From: Amyelois transitella
Lineage: Eukaryota > Arthropoda > Insecta > Lepidoptera > Pyralidae
Direction: 5' to 3'
DNA length: 64,000 bases
Assembly: GCF_032362555.1 (NCBI RefSeq)
Contig: NC_083525.1
Coordinates: 4,077,501-4,141,500 of the forward strand
Made by a program: the position numbers and the translations under genes. Positions 1 through 13,400 of this stretch are shown in pieces. Below the pieces are notes generated by a model. It was not told the origin of the DNA. It made no database searches and saw only the letters and a list, made by a program, of their open reading frames with translations. Numbering within the stretch: the first letter of the stretch is position 1; the number at the start of each line of letters is the position of its first letter.

Positions 1-29
1 GTATTTTAGCTCTGATAAATAGACACACT

Positions 30-177
30 TGGGATTCTTCTTTTACACTACTTCTTTCACAATCCGAATCTCATTCTATCATTAAGCCAAACATCTGTAC
101 GTGGTCTATTAGTATTTTAAGACTATTAATTCTGTCTTCCCCGCACGGAATAATGACGTAATTATTATATGTATGTA
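30..177 (-). mobile_element. SINE-like repeat, family A copy
   Basis: This is a decayed copy of the commonest repeat in the window. On the + strand it reads CTTGGGATTCTTCTTTT, then TCTCATTCTATCATTAAGCC, then TTCTGTCTTCCCCGCACGG and ATTATATGTATGTA. At better-kept sites the last part reads TCTGTCTACCCCGCAAGGG followed by ATAGACGTGATTATATGTATG. I recall this family as widespread in moth genomes; its formal name and class were not checked. Confidence 0.6.
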
Positions 178-544
178 AATAGACACACAGCCGTACAAAG
201 GTAAGATAACAGATTATTGGACCACAAAACTGAAATATGTTACTAATAATTTTCTGTACAATTTTGATGAAACTGGTTACCGAAGATCTTTTATAGCCAT
301 TTTAAAAGTATGTTGTTGACATCTGACTGGGACACAGATTGAGATTTCGTTATAGTTTTGAACGGTTTAAGAACCCATTATTTGTTATTTGTAACATTTC
401 TCGTAGTCACGACTGCTTTAAAAGTGCGATCGTATATCATAAAAATGTAAGTGTATTTCAAAATACTGGTCCTTATTTATTTCAAAACAAAGCCTTTTTA
501 AATTGATGGTGACGAGAAAATTGTGAAAAAGTAGATGATCCAAT

Positions 545-845
545 ATGGGATTGGTTGGGTTCCTCTGTAAAAATTGCAAAGGTCAAATGGGAGTCACTTC
601 GTATAAAAAGCTAACTTACCCAATCCCGGATCATGATAATGATCAGACAGTTGAGGATGTAACCGGGACTAATGCACGGAGCAAGAAAACCTTAATTGGC
701 AAGTTTCCTCACGACACTTTCCCTCTCCGATAAACATAATCACTTAATTGAAAATCACTGGTACATGGTTGCAATAGGCTTCGAACCTAGATTCCTCTCG
801 CTTAAGAATTGGATACCTTAACCACTACTCCAATGACGATCTTTT
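545..845. repeat. Composite repeat with a tRNA-like SINE head
   Basis: The segment 545-720 contains GATGTAACCGGGACTAATGC, which is echoed at 9577-9596 as GATGCAACCGGGACTAAAGC, so it is a dispersed repeat and its short open frame is not a gene. On the - strand, 765-840 reads GGAGTAGTGGTTAAGG and then AGGTTCGAAGCC, which are the A-box and B-box of a tRNA-derived SINE head. It lacks a fully paired acceptor stem, so it is not a tRNA gene. Confidence 0.5.
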
Positions 846-3489
846 CTGTCCAGCTATATAAGGATCGTCTTTATTAAAATCACCTGTTTATAGCTCGTTA
901 CTATGTTTCCAGTACACTTTACCAAACTGTAGGGAACCATACACAAAATTGTTTTTGCAAGCATTTCACACCATATCAGGGCAATAATAAAAATAATGCA
1001 TTAAATTTAATTATTGCGATGGCTGCACATAAATCGAGTTTATGGAAATAAATTACATACATCACTTACAGCGTTTGCTGGTAACAGATACACATATACT
1101 GGCGTGTCTCATTAAATTAATTTGCAATGACTAAATTTGGTCCTGCACTGTAAAAATGCCTTGTTTTATTTTTAGAGGGTCATTTTTAACATTGAATGTG
1201 ACCTGTGACCACTTGATAAATAGTCTGTTTACGTCGTTAATAATATGAGCCTATAAATGAAGTTTTCGATGGGTTGTTGGAGGACTTTGTGCACACAAAT
1301 TATAAACTTGACGATAAATGATCTGGATCCTTCTGCCTTGTGTAAACGAATCAATAGTTATTGTTTTTGCGCTCCAACTAAGTGATTTTAAAGTTAATCA
1401 AGTAGCACACATTTTTATTACTAGAGCTTATTAATATTTCTAAAAAAAAATAAAATATCATATTACCACTAAGCTTAACGGTGGAGATAACTTTCAAAAA
1501 ATAAGTTTCAGTGTTTTTTCAGCAAGTGGTAAGCGAAAAAGAATATTTATTATATGAAGTAAACGTTTGTCATTTAACCTGTTGGTGTACCTAAATAAAA
1601 AATAAAAATAAAATAAGTGTAATAAGTAGGTATAAATAAAGCCAAATAAATTCTAATCGAATAAGATAACATTGATTCATAAATCAAGAAATGTTATCAC
1701 CCATTGTGATCACACGATATGTTTTAAGAGAATGAGTAACAACAATTATTTGGTATTTTGATTAATTTCGTTTATCTAGCCTTTGAGGTCAAGTACATAT
1801 AACTAACTAAAGGACGCAAGCGACTCCGCCCGCGTTTATAAATAGGTAAAAAAGCTAAATCTCGTTAATTACCGTTTCCTTGGGAATTTGGATAATCATC
1901 TCTTAGTAACACATGCCTAATTTGAAATACCTAGACTAGTGGTTTGGACTATGCGTTGTCTCTCAGTCACTCACTTAGTAATGAAAGAGTTTTATATACT
2001 AGCGACTGTTAAGTGGAAAAAAAACTCAGAAAAAGTATAATTGGTGATAAATTTAGTGACAAAGTTGAAAGGAATAGCGATAAGTTCTGATTTAAAGATA
2101 CAAGGAGGACAAATAAGAATACTTAGATGCTTAGTTCTGCCTACCCGCCGGGAAAAGGCGTGATATACATATATATGTATTCAATAACTGAAAGGTTTCC
2201 TTTTAGACTACGGTACTCCAAAAACTAATGTATCGCTCTGACATCCGCATAAAATAGCATATAATTATAAATTACCTTACGTCTTAATTTCAATTCGCCG
2301 TGCACTAAATACAAACGTAATTATATGGTTTCACATATTTATTTTGGCGTCATATATCTTTTCTGTAATAACTTCTGACCTTCAATGCCCGGGGCGACGG
2401 CAAACAGGGGCAATATCAAAGATTTTGTTCCAACCAATAGTTACCTATTAATTAAAATTATTTGTAGCAAGCAATTATAATGAACCAATATTTGTGTTGT
2501 TATAATGTCGTGCGATATATTAATCGATTTGATGTAACCGTTACGATATACAATTGAACGTAATCGTTTGTTTTTTTTTATATACCTATATAAACGAGAC
2601 AAGTCGCACCATCTTTTTTTTTAGAGAGCATGCAAATTTTTCAACCGATTTAAAAAAGAGGATACTATTACGCCATTACTGGTTGCAAATTCCTTTCACA
2701 TTATGTTGTATGAAAATTTCTATATTTTAAGTACGACCAATTTCAAAATTATTCGGCATATTCAAGCATAACATATTGAAGCTTGCCGTAAGCAAAAAAA
2801 TATTTTAAGGTGATGTTCTGTTATTTTATAAATTGTTTGGCAAATAAATGTACCAGTCTTACTGCCTCTTTGCGATAGAGGCTACGATTAATCATCAGTT
2901 TTATTCATCGGCATTAATTCGTGGACATTAAAAATTCGAAGCAATCAAATTCGACCTCAAGATATCATTATGTTCATATTTGGATATGATAAAAACAAAT
3001 TTTCCGATACAAGACAATCGAATTACGCACGACTGAAGCAGCGAGCAAAAACTAGTCCAAAAGAAGAAGTTACTGCGACAATTCAGTAATCCTATTATAG
3101 ATTCAGTGGTCGTAAATACCGCTATATCGGGCCCCGAGTGCGATAAACAAGATTTAAAACTTAATCAGATATACTGCAATGAGGCAATTACTTTTGTTGA
3201 GCACATAATTCCTTTCTTCCAAAGTTGAGGAAGGTCAGAATTATTCTTGCAATGCGTTAACACAGAGCAGAGATCGCAGGCCCCGGACGCGATCTTCCTT
3301 ATTTTGTCGTTGTATGTTCATCATATATCACCATCACTATAACTTTATTGAAGACAAGCTTTGGGCTTTTTTATAAAATAAAGTTCCTATTTTATTTAAC
3401 TTTAGTGAGATTATACGTACCACAGAATACAGAAATTTCATTTTCTATGGACTATGTTTTACCCCCTTTCATGCAAGAATTCATAAATA

Positions 3490-3570
3490 CATATAATCAC
3501 GTCTATATCTCTTGCGGGGTAGACAGAGCCAACCGTCTGGAAAAGAGTGATAAGCCACAATCATTCGTGC
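3490..3570 (+). mobile_element. SINE-like repeat, family A fragment
   Basis: Contains ACATATAATCACGTCTATAT, then CTTGCGGGGTAGACAGAGCC and AAGAGTGATAAGCCAC. This is the terminal part of the family A repeat, in the orientation opposite to the copy at 30-177. Confidence 0.55.
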
Positions 3571-4086
3571 AAGAATCACTAAATTTATTTAGTACAACTA
3601 ACCGACAGGTATTTAAAATCTTCGGAAATAGATATATAATTTTATGTTTTATATTGTAATTCTTTTAAATATGTGTTTCATAAATTAAGTCAAAATTTAC
3701 TTATCAATAAAATTCTTTGACTTTAAAACAGCTAACTTTTATTACAGAATTATAAACTAAGTAGGTACTTTACCTAGAGTAAGATTTATTTGAGTACAAC
3801 TATAAATTGAATGTCAAATGACGTATACCTACATAACTTGAGTCTTGCCTTATTTTAATGCGACAACTAACATGATTTGGGAGGTTATCTTTCAACTTAT
3901 AATACTCACAAATTCAGGCGATGACAAAATACATTGCGTTTGATTTTTTATTTAATTTAGGCGATTCGTTCCTCTTCAGTGGTTTTTTTTTCTGTGGAGA
4001 TTGTAAAGGTCAATAAAAAGGCTTATTAATTTGGGATTCTTCTTTCAGGCGATGGGCTGGCTACCTGTCACTAGGTATACATTATT

Positions 4087-4196
4087 AGATCATACTGCTG
4101 AAAGTGGGTTTTCAGTCTTTGTTTGCTCTGTCTACCTGTCTGTCGGGGTAGACAGAGCAAACACAGACTGAAAACCCACTTTCAGCAGTATGATCT
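4087..4196. repeat. Large hairpin: 50-bp inverted repeat, 10-nt loop
   Basis: The left arm (4087-4136, beginning AGATCATACTGCTGAAAGTG) and the right arm (4147-4196) are reverse complements at 49 of 50 positions. The loop is the 10 bases 4137-4146. The loop-proximal ends contain family A SINE sequence (CTCTGTCTACC / GGTAGACAGAG), so the structure looks like an inverted duplication of SINE-tail DNA. A transcript across it would form a long, almost perfect stem. No gene is adjacent. Confidence 0.85.
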
Positions 4197-6357
4197 ACTA
4201 AAGTATAGTAATTTACTTACATAAGTAGTCACTACTTATCTATGCAATCATGCAGACAAAGTAAAAATACAAAAAATGCTGCTTCATGTGATTTTTTGTC
4301 ATAAAACGACACGAATATCTATATTCCTAAACCAAGGTAGTTTTAAAACTTCTAAGCGTAGTCTCCAAAAAATTATCAATTTTTTTACTATTAATTGATA
4401 AATTAATTGCCCTAAGCATAACTGTGACATATGTATCTTTGTAAATGATATTAGTGTATATTGATGTGTTACTTTGATTAATGTGTAAATAGTTAAACAG
4501 TAGTAATATATTACTGTAAAGCCTTGGGCTATATCTATTTATATTCAATTCACAAATCTACACCTCTTTATAAGCGATATATATTTGAAAGCAATAAATT
4601 AATGCTCTTTGTGAAGTTAGTACGAAGTAATAAAAAAAAAATTGTAATAAGCTCGTTGATGTCTTTTATATCGCATCCATGACGTTTCGTATGGTTTTTT
4701 TTTATCAATATTTTATTCAGAAACAGGCCTTCGCAGGCACTTTTCCACTCAAACAAAAAGTTCATCACTCAAAGAGCTTTTTGGGTTTTATATCAAATTG
4801 AAATCCACGAAATAGTAAAAAAAAACGTAAATGTTTAAATATTCAATGAATCAGTTTTGCTAAACTGGTCTTAACTACCTTTTTTTTGTCCTCGCCGCCT
4901 CGCTGTGATACGGAATTTCTTTCTAAGGGTCATGCACACTGAAATCAACTTTGCATTCTATCAGGCGTTCCTCTATTTTATTCGTAAATCGTTTTATTTT
5001 TATTTTATTATTTTTCAACGATCTTTTCCAAAAATACATGAACAAAAACACGCATCGACTACAAATAACTTTTGAATAAGAAAAGAAGCTAATTCCTTTT
5101 TTAAATCACGTCAAGAATCTAACTTGCGTTGTTTAAATCAATCTTAATTTAATATTGAGTAGTGAAAAACGCCTGACTCAATATTTCACAGGAGCTACTT
5201 ACGTCTTAAGTTTTTTAAACTTGGTACCAGAATTCTACACGAATTTTTGTCAGGAAAAGAAAATCTTTATGATACAGCTTTCAATCCCGTTCTAATCTTC
5301 CATTTAGAATTGAACGAAGACTGGCATCGTTGAAACCGTATCACAATTATCTGTACTATAACTGGTAGAATCCTTACCTATCTAGACTTACAACCTACTT
5401 CAGAGGCCGAGAAGTATATTCATGGACTAATATCTTATTATTCTGTGCTAATGGCTTAATAAAATGTTCATTTAATTCGGACACATTTTCTTTACAGTGT
5501 GAATCAGCCCTAAGCTGCATATTGAATAATATTTGCGCTGTCATACAGCTGACCTGTCGGCCTTGCGCCAAGTCACGTCACTGTGTCTGTGGTCTAAAGA
5601 ATAGATTTTTAGACCTTTCTGTGTAGGCATGCGGCATGCTACATGGCACCTTCTCTAACTAATTAAACACGTCAATCAAATTGTCGCGAGTTTCATTCAT
5701 TTAAACCTTTTTTTAAAAGTATGACTGTATTAATAAAGAACTGATTTCTTTAGTTAGATTGTTCTTATAAAAATACCTGAGTGTTCATAAATATATAATG
5801 TATGTATATAGCCACTATAGCTGGATATACCAACCGGGCAGGCTAGTTAGGGAGGTTTATGTTGCGCTTCGAGGGTTAAATTTGAGATCCAGTTCGTACA
5901 TACAGCAGCTACGCAGTGCTTTTTTCATTAAATAATGGATAAAAGCTATCCACTTTTGACTTGTATGAATTTACAGTTACAATATTGAAAATGCAATCAA
6001 TGAAAAGGTTTAAACTTGGAATTTTTCTAGCCGATGGGCTAGCACCCTCTTACTGTCTGTTTATTTCAACTATGTCATTCTAGGCTAGGTTTCGTCTATA
6101 CTGTTAGAGATAAAAAAGACATATGTTTGTATGGGCAACCAAAATTGACGAATTTTTTGATGATCTTCTGCAGATGATAAATGAAAAATTACTTCAATGA
6201 AAGTTCAATATTTTAATTACAAGATAAAAGTTTAATTAAGATAACACGCATCCGATTTATATATTAAAGTAATAAATAACACGCGGTTGGTTTATACAAT
6301 AATAATTAAGAAAACGTTAATTCTCAGTCAGAACAACAGTGCATATTTTAAATCGCC

Positions 6358-6546
6358 TTGATCTTATATCGGCACCTACATAATTCAGGTGGGTCAGCTG
6401 CGATGCAAAATAAAAAGATTGCAAACGCGGAACTGAACCAATTGAAAAGACTCACTGAAATAAAAAAAGATATTATTAAAAACAAAACAAAAGAGAGAGA
6501 GAGTTTTTCCAGTAGTGTAAATATCTGGGTCCTTAGAAATAAGTAA
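6358..6546 (+). other. Weak lysine-rich open frame, unrecognised
   Basis: A 62-codon frame whose middle (about residues 15-50) is rich in Lys, Glu and Asn and could form a helix. It has no recognisable domain, no clear splice context and no similarity that I recall. It could be a remnant of a transposon-encoded DNA-binding protein or chance. I would not count it as a gene without transcript support. Confidence 0.15.
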
Positions 6547-6659
6547 AAAATTCTGTCACCCCATTTTTAGATTATGTGACTAATAAAGGATGACTTTTAG
6601 GCACTTTTACTGCATTTTCTGACCAAGTTTCCATTTATTTGGACTTTTCAGATGCATGC

Positions 6660-6905
6660 ATACATTCACACATACATAAAATCACGTCTCCTTTAAAGGG
6701 TCTGAAATTTCTGAGAAACCATGCTTATCAATTTGACTCAATCATGGAATCGAGGTTCAAATAATGATAGGTTGCTAGCCCATCGTTTTATCAAAAAAAA
6801 AATCCCGAAGATACGATTTTCCTTGACTGGCTTTTACAATCTGCATGGCAAGAGAAGTAGCCAGCACTCAATATGTTTCTCATACGCTACCAGCATGGAC
6901 GCTTG
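6660..6905 (+). mobile_element. SINE-like repeat, family A, decayed
   Basis: Contains CACATACATAAAATCACGTC, then GAGGTTCAAATAATGATAGG, TTGCTAGCCCATCG and AATCCCGAAGATACG. The order is that of family A copies, but there are many substitutions and the central CTTGCGGGGTAGACAGAGCC block is degraded. Confidence 0.5.
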
Positions 6906-7530
6906 AATGGATAAATGTGCTAGTAGTCTCTTAGTCTTATTTCCCTTGATTAGCTTTTATACATTTTATACTGCTCTGGCTCTGCCCGCGTAAATCATTC
7001 TTCTAAAAATCACCATAATTCACGTTCCCGCGGGAATTTCGGGATATTCTCACCCATAGACATAAAGAACCTTCACGCCAAATAGATACAATACAAGTCT
7101 CTAGACCCAGTTAATATGTCACTCAGTCATTCACTTTCTTCTTTTATATTTTTAGATTACAAACGTCACTTGTCTTTCTGTATTCTCGTTAATGTTTCAG
7201 TGCGGTGGCTATTCGAGATGTGTATCGGACTCGTATTTACCTTAACTGGAGAAGGATTCCTTGGTAACCGAACCCGTCTACCCAAATGATATTGACGCAT
7301 GAATTGGTAACTAAACTATAGGGCTCCTACAACCTATGGAGGTTATTCCGTAAGTAGGTGTTATTTTTTTTAATAAAGTAATTGTAGATTATGTTGTCTC
7401 TTTACTACTAGGTATATTTGTTAGGTAACAAATGATTTTACATTTTTTCAATTCACATTACATTTCAAGAGTAAAAATAAATTATACTTAAAAGTTAATT
7501 TTTTTTTTCTTGAATACAAGTCTTGGAAAT

Positions 7531-7608
7531 TTTACTTGACAATAATACTTATTGTCAAGTAAAGACTATATTGTCAAGTAAAAACTATATTGTCAAGTAA
7601 AGGCTATA
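7531..7608. repeat. Perfect 15-bp hairpin fused to a 19-bp x3 tandem array
   Basis: TTTACTTGACAATAA (7531-7545) and its exact reverse complement (7549-7563) are separated by 3 nt. The right arm is also part of the first unit of a 19-bp tandem array, TTGTCAAGTAAAGACTATA, at 7552-7570, 7571-7589 and 7590-7608, with one or two changes between units. There are no unique spacers, so this is a micro-satellite-like array and not a CRISPR. Confidence 0.85.
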
Positions 7609-8337
7609 TCTTGTTTCTCTGTTTTTTTTAAACGCTTTTGATTATTGTTACTATTATTTATATAGCTTTATCTGCTGATAAAGACGTGATACTCGTATGT
7701 GTGATATGATCACCTAAAATGTTGTGATAAATTTTTAATGGACAAAGTACACGGAATAAACACACAAATAGTCAGAAATTCCAACATTTCGACGCTCTGA
7801 GCAAAAACAAGTTCTAAAATTAAAACTGTGATAATTGTCAATTAAGCAACTTAAGAATATAAAATAAAATTATTGATTTTAAAATACATATTTTGGGCGT
7901 AAAAATTATGAATACAGTACTCATAATTACAAATAATTTGAATAATTTAATTTAATCTGGGGCGCCTTGTATAGTAAGCATTCACCTTAAAATCCGCTCA
8001 CATGTGTGGAGCGCACCTAAGGTTAACCACAGAGTGATACAGATCACGTACTATATGTCATACTTGCATAACATATAGCATAGTATTTACTTGTTTTATC
8101 CCTGACATTTACCACTATCCCTCTATATGTTAGGTAAATACAATAAGTTTCGCGTCACGACTGGAACCATTGTTAAAAATTTAACGGGTGTCAATTTTTC
8201 ATGTCAAAATTAAATATGTTCGAGAGTATATAAATCAAGCCGGCTTGACGTGTTCGGGGTTAAATACTTGTTGATTAAAGCATCGATAATTTCTTTTTGG
8301 TTAAATAAGTATAATTTAGTAGGGGGGAAATGCTCAT

Positions 8338-8462
8338 AAACTTGGGATTCTTCTTTTAGGCGGTGGTTTCTGGCGATTGGTTTAAAGCCAAACAGCTGAA
8401 CGTGATCAGTCATTTCAAAACTGTCGGCTCTATCTACCCCGCAAGGGATGTAGACGTGTTTA
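8338..8462 (-). mobile_element. SINE-like repeat, family A copy
   Basis: On the + strand it reads CTTGGGATTCTTCTTTTAGG, then AGCCAAACAGCTGAACGTG and TCTACCCCGCAAGGGATGTA. This is the standard terminal half of the repeat. Confidence 0.6.
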
Positions 8463-9319
8463 TAATAAATTAAAATAGGTATTCATAAATAATGATTAAC
8501 TATCAATAAGTCTATTCCCAAACAAGAATTGCCTAAAGATCTCGGATAATCCATACAGATTATTAAAAATGTACAAGTAAGTTTGTTACATCTTCACAGT
8601 TAATAATTTAGTACAGTTGCATAAACTTTTGTGCTTACACGCTACATGCATGTAAGCACAGAAAGTTCGTGTTAAATCACACTTAGAAAGATAATGTGAT
8701 TTACCTAATTGTAAATAGCTCGTGTTGTTTATAAAGCAATCGATACTATATCATTTGGGCAATAAAAACATATCTTACCCATTAACTACTTGTACTGCCA
8801 CTAAACTGCTATCTTAGGCATAAAGTGCATTTAGTCGTTATTTATGCAAATTCAATTACAAGCAACTTACAAATTTATCGAATTGAATTTTTTTTATTTT
8901 ATTTAAATCCTAATTCGATAAGTAGGTACATATACTTTCTGAAACCAGGTTTTCCTGCAAAGGTTTCGGAGAACGGACGGGAGTCGCATTGTATTTCTGC
9001 CTGATAGTGTTGGCACAAGATCTTCTCATCATTAATGTTAAATTTAAGGTATAAAAATTTGTACTTTTATTAAATAATTCCTATTGCGGTGAAGTCAATA
9101 AATCACATTTTATTTTATTTTGTAAAAACCTGATCTGTACGATTGAAGAGTTGATTATTATTGTTATGGAGTAAATAAAGCAAATTTTGTTTTGTTGTTT
9201 GTAAACCTAATAAATTAAGTACACCTTGGACTCCTCTCCGTAGAGGGTAGGACACAACGGGGACTTAAATTATTACCAGTAGATTTATGACTCTTTTATT
9301 TTAAAACAATACCGTGTGG

Positions 9320-9490
9320 TTTATATGTCCGGTAAAAACGCGTGATGAGCAGAAAGGCACAGGTTCAAATCCCACCTCAGCCATGTACTTATGACTATTT
9401 TCAAAGTTATGTACATTAGTTTTAATACTAACTGAAGCTCTTTCGGTGAGGGAAAATATCATGAGAAAACCTGCACATTCAGGCAACTAG
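9320..9490 (+). mobile_element. tRNA-derived SINE (family B)
   Basis: A B-box-like AGGTTCAAATCCCACC lies at about 9360-9375 and the tail is GAGAAAACCTGCACATTCAG at 9461-9480. The tail recurs inverted near 61678-61697 (CTGAATGTGCAGGTTTTCTC), which confirms a dispersed family. The frame on the opposite strand is a by-product. Confidence 0.6.
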
Positions 9491-9499
9491 ATGTGTTAA

Positions 9500-9850
9500 T
9501 CATTGATCCAATATGGGTAGAGTTTACCTGCAATGGTTGCGGAGGTCAGATGGAGTCCTCTCCTGAGAAATGAGGATGCAACCGGGACTAAAGCCAGAAG
9601 AAAGAGGAATACCGTGTGGTTCCCGGCACTTAAGGATAGGACCACCACTTGTCTTTTCCATGACATACCATGTCGTAAAAGGGGACGAAGGGATAGGCTA
9701 ATAAACTTCGGATTCTTCATTTAGGCGATGCGCTAGCAACCTGTCACTATTTGAATCTCAATTCCATCATAGTCATTCATGCAGTTGAACGTGGTATCTC
9801 TGTATTTTTAAGACTGTTGGTTCTGTATACCCCAGGGGGAAATGTGTATT
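9500..9850 (-). mobile_element. SINE-like repeat, family A, long copy
   Basis: One of the longest copies. On the + strand it has ACCGTGTGGTTCCCGGCACT, then a degenerate CATACCATGTCGTAAAAGG, GGCGATGCGCTAGCAACCTG, TCACTATTTGAATCTCAATT and a degenerate GTATACCCCAGGGGG end. The left part (9530-9600) carries GGTTGCGGAGGTCAGATGG and GATGCAACCGGGACTAAAG, shared with 545-720. The two open frames here are repeat sequence. Confidence 0.6.
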
Positions 9851-10659
9851 TAAAACAATACCATACCTACTATTTGTGATATATGAAGATTTTAATTTTA
9901 TGTCGCCTGAATATTAAAATTATGGACTAATGAAATAATTACAACAAACAAATAAAAGCTTGTCGCGATGCCTAGAAGAGATCTCTACATATTCAGACAG
10001 ATGAATTTTTTGTGATTGAATTTACAAATTGAAATTATCGCGACAAGCTATTATTATAATTTCAATTCTGTAAAATCATAAATGAATGTGGTTAATGTGA
10101 TTTAAAATTTATTGTAATTTTAAGGTCACTTAAAAAAAGTCATAAATAAGAAAAACGCTGCACTATGAATCTATATTTTCTGTTAATTATATCTAATGAA
10201 AAAGAAATATTGCATGCAAGAACGTAAACCAGTTGGTTTTTAAAGCAAAAAGGGACTGTGAGATGAGGTATGTCGTTGAAAAATGTGCAAGCAAGGCCGC
10301 AGGTACTGATACGATACCCATTATTTTATTAGCGATAAATTAATAATATGTAGATTGCAATGCTCGCTTTATATCGCCATTTGACATCAATTACCTGTAA
10401 AGTAAGCAATGGTCTCTAAAATTAAAACATTTATTTAATTTACTTAACCAGGGTCGATTTAAGGTTATTAACCGTAGTAGACTTTTTTCTTTATCAAAAG
10501 AGAATGTACATAATCAGAATAAATGTATTGTAAATGATATTACCATTTTTGGAAACTTAAACTGACAGTCTGTCAGCTGGACTCAATTAGATCATGAATT
10601 TTTCATCAGAAAATCATCATTCTGGCGTTAATTTCTCCCTATAGAGGTTCTGTAGTAAA

Positions 10660-10815
10660 GCCAAGGATTTGATATGGGATATGTGTTTACTGGTCCGACG
10701 ACATTCAAAACCTTGGGCCAGAATAATCTTTGATAGAGGTAGGTGGAAAGATATTGGAGAGGCATATGCCCAGCAGTGGCCGAATATATGTGGAAGAAGA
10801 AGAAGATGTGTTCAC
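10660..10815 (+). pseudogene. Non-LTR retrotransposon reverse-transcriptase tail fragment
   Basis: The + frame reads FDRGRWKDIGEAYAQQW at about 10726-10779. That is the typical C-terminal end of RTE-like retrotransposon polyproteins in moths (a DRxxWxxxGEAYxQQW block). Only the last 30 or so residues are left; the reverse-transcriptase core and the endonuclease are absent. The family assignment is from memory of the motif and not from a search. Confidence 0.55.
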
Positions 10816-13169
10816 TGCATTCTTCCTCTATTATTAAGGTTCATCAAAGAGATCGTGATAGAAGGATAAAATACAGCGGCTACCACGGAGAGCATGGATA
10901 ACTATAGTTTAACAATTTCTATTCTCATCGTCATCTTTACATGTTCTCTCCACCTCTTTTTCTATCTATGTAATTGTATAAAAATAAAAAAAAAATGTTA
11001 AATTGATTAAAACAAATCATTGTCGCTATCTAAAATATCTATTCTATCTTGATATTATACTGTCGCCTTCGCAAATTTAGCACAATAATACTTACAGGTT
11101 TTTCGCAAATTCTACAGGAACTGTAAGTATTTACCGAGATGAAACTACCCTTTGTCCTTCTCCGGCCCCGTTATAATATATACCTACGCAATTGCAAAAA
11201 GATCGATTCAGTAGACGCGTTAAGTGAACACAAGCAAACATACTATCACATTTACCTATAAGATGAGTTGGGATTACTAAAATCTACAGACCACACGAGG
11301 AGCATGTTATAGCAAACTGGTACATCATCCATAAATAAAACTGTGTTTTTTTTATACCCTTGAGGAGATATTAAGTTTTAATATGGTAGGTATTATTCTG
11401 CTGAATCATCTTTCCTCTTCATTTATCATTCCTTGTTGGATTAAGAGCCTTTATAAAGAGTTATGATGTATGTATGTATATTTTGTAGTTTATTTGATGT
11501 GATATTATCATACAGAGTTCAAAGTCCATACAGAGAGACAAAAAAGGAAAATAGTGCCAAAGTTGCCATTAAATAGAAGTAGCAAGTGGAGAATCAAGAT
11601 ACCCTGTATAAATACAAGGATGAATAAGTAAAAGAAATTTTAAATTGTTTTGAAACGAAGTAATTTTTTTTTTTTTGTTAACATCATTGATACGATAGTA
11701 ATAGTACCTAGTATATAGTAGTAATAATATAATAGAAATGATTATTTTTATGCACGGTACCGTGTGTCGCGCAGTATTTATTCTTAATTTTGTTTAATAT
11801 TCATAATTGCATGTTTATGCAGAAGTATAGGCACTCATTATTCATCCTCAAAATATATTATAATGTGATATTACGCTGTCTCCTCTTGTCAGGGCCTTTT
11901 CACAGTAATTAATATTACGTGAGCAGCCGCCGGTCGATATATTATTTTGAAATCGATCGCCCTTTAAAAAGATGTTTCATCTTTATTAAGTACTTATCTA
12001 TAATTATTTTTAAAAATTTGGTTATATCCTTTTTCAGTCTTCAATTACTTAAAGGCAACTTCATTTAAGTAATATTAAGTTTATTAATTATAATTAATTT
12101 AAGGGCAATTTTTTTATTGATAAAGTTGAAGAATGATTACCTAATGCAAAATTTTCTGCACGCACGAAGAAAAGAACTTTAGAAACAATCGGACCCAGGA
12201 CCCCGAAACATTACGATGCACCCAAAGATAAGAGACAGAAGATACATTAATTAGAAATACTGATTTAATTCTCGATTCAGGTCTTAAAAAAATATCCGAG
12301 TCATAAGTGAAATTAATATTTCCATTTATTTTTGGAAGGATGCTGTCGTCATGATGCTGATGTTTTTTAAACGATTCTTATCAATAATAATATGTTCAGT
12401 TTTAGTTTTAGTTTTTTAGTTTAGTTTTCTTTGATAAACAGAAAAGCACCAAATGATTCTAAAAGCGGCCGACAAAAAACTGCCGCTTTAATTTTTGTTA
12501 ACGTCCGCTAAACCGGAGCATTGCTTCAACTACAACTAAATTAATTTTATTTAAAAGTAGTTTTGCATTCCCTAATCGAAACTATTATATTTTTAAGTAA
12601 TATTGCAGACTATCGCCAAATAACTGGTTCTTTAATCTGGTGATTAAAGAATTATAAATTAATATAAAAATTCTATTAGTTGTCATCGTAATGTGCGGAT
12701 TTCCTCAATGCCTCATTACTGGATTTATTATTGCCAAAATTACGAAACGCTCGATTTTTGATGGACGCACGATTGTACAAGGTTTTGTTGTAGTGCTGGT
12801 TCTATCAACAAGTTTGTAAAAATATCATTCGAATATATTATACTCCCACGTATAAGTTTAAGGTGACAACTGTATGCAGCTTAATCAATGCAAATGTATA
12901 ACGAATTTAATGTTTAGCTCCACAATGAATTGGCACGACGTGACAGACCAATTGACAGTGAATAGTATCACAAAAAAGACTCATTGTCTAAGGGCTACTC
13001 TTTCAAAGGGCGCATTAAAGTCTAGCAGAAATAAAATATTATTTTCAGTTTCTGTGAAAATTTCGGGATATCCTCTTAAAGTAAATACATGCCGAATTTT
13101 AGCTAAATTATTTCGACTAAGTGAAAGACAATATCAACATGTGGACAAAATCAGTTAATTGGATGTGTA

Positions 13170-13400
13170 ACATACATACATATAATCACGTCTATATCCC
13201 TTGCGGGGTAGACAGAACCAACAGTCTTGTAAAGACTGATAGGCCACGCCACTGGATGTGTAACCATGATTCAATATAGGTTTAGATTCCCCTGCAAAGA
13301 TTTAGATTTAGAGTGTAATTGAGATTCAAATAGTGATAGACTGCTCGAAAGATTCCAATTTACGTAACTCGCCTTTCCTTTGACAATACGCTCGAAAAGA
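13170..13400 (+). mobile_element. SINE-like repeat, family A copy
   Basis: ACATACATATAATCACGTCT, ATATCCCTTGCGGGGTAGAC and AGTCTTGTAAAGACTGATAG are followed by a diverged continuation with TTGAGATTCAAATAGTGATA. The segment 13260-13320 seems to be another fragment inserted within the copy. Confidence 0.6.

Noticed and set aside
3348-3659. 103-codon frame
   Set aside because: It contains a family A SINE end (CTTGCGGGGTAGACAGAGCC) and lacks any recognisable domain.
7552-7608. CRISPR-like array
   Set aside because: The 19-bp units are directly adjacent without unique spacers, and the genome is eukaryotic.
12874-13158. 94-codon frame left of the cuticle gene
   Set aside because: No family resemblance, no signal peptide or splice context, and flanked by SINE relics; most likely chance.
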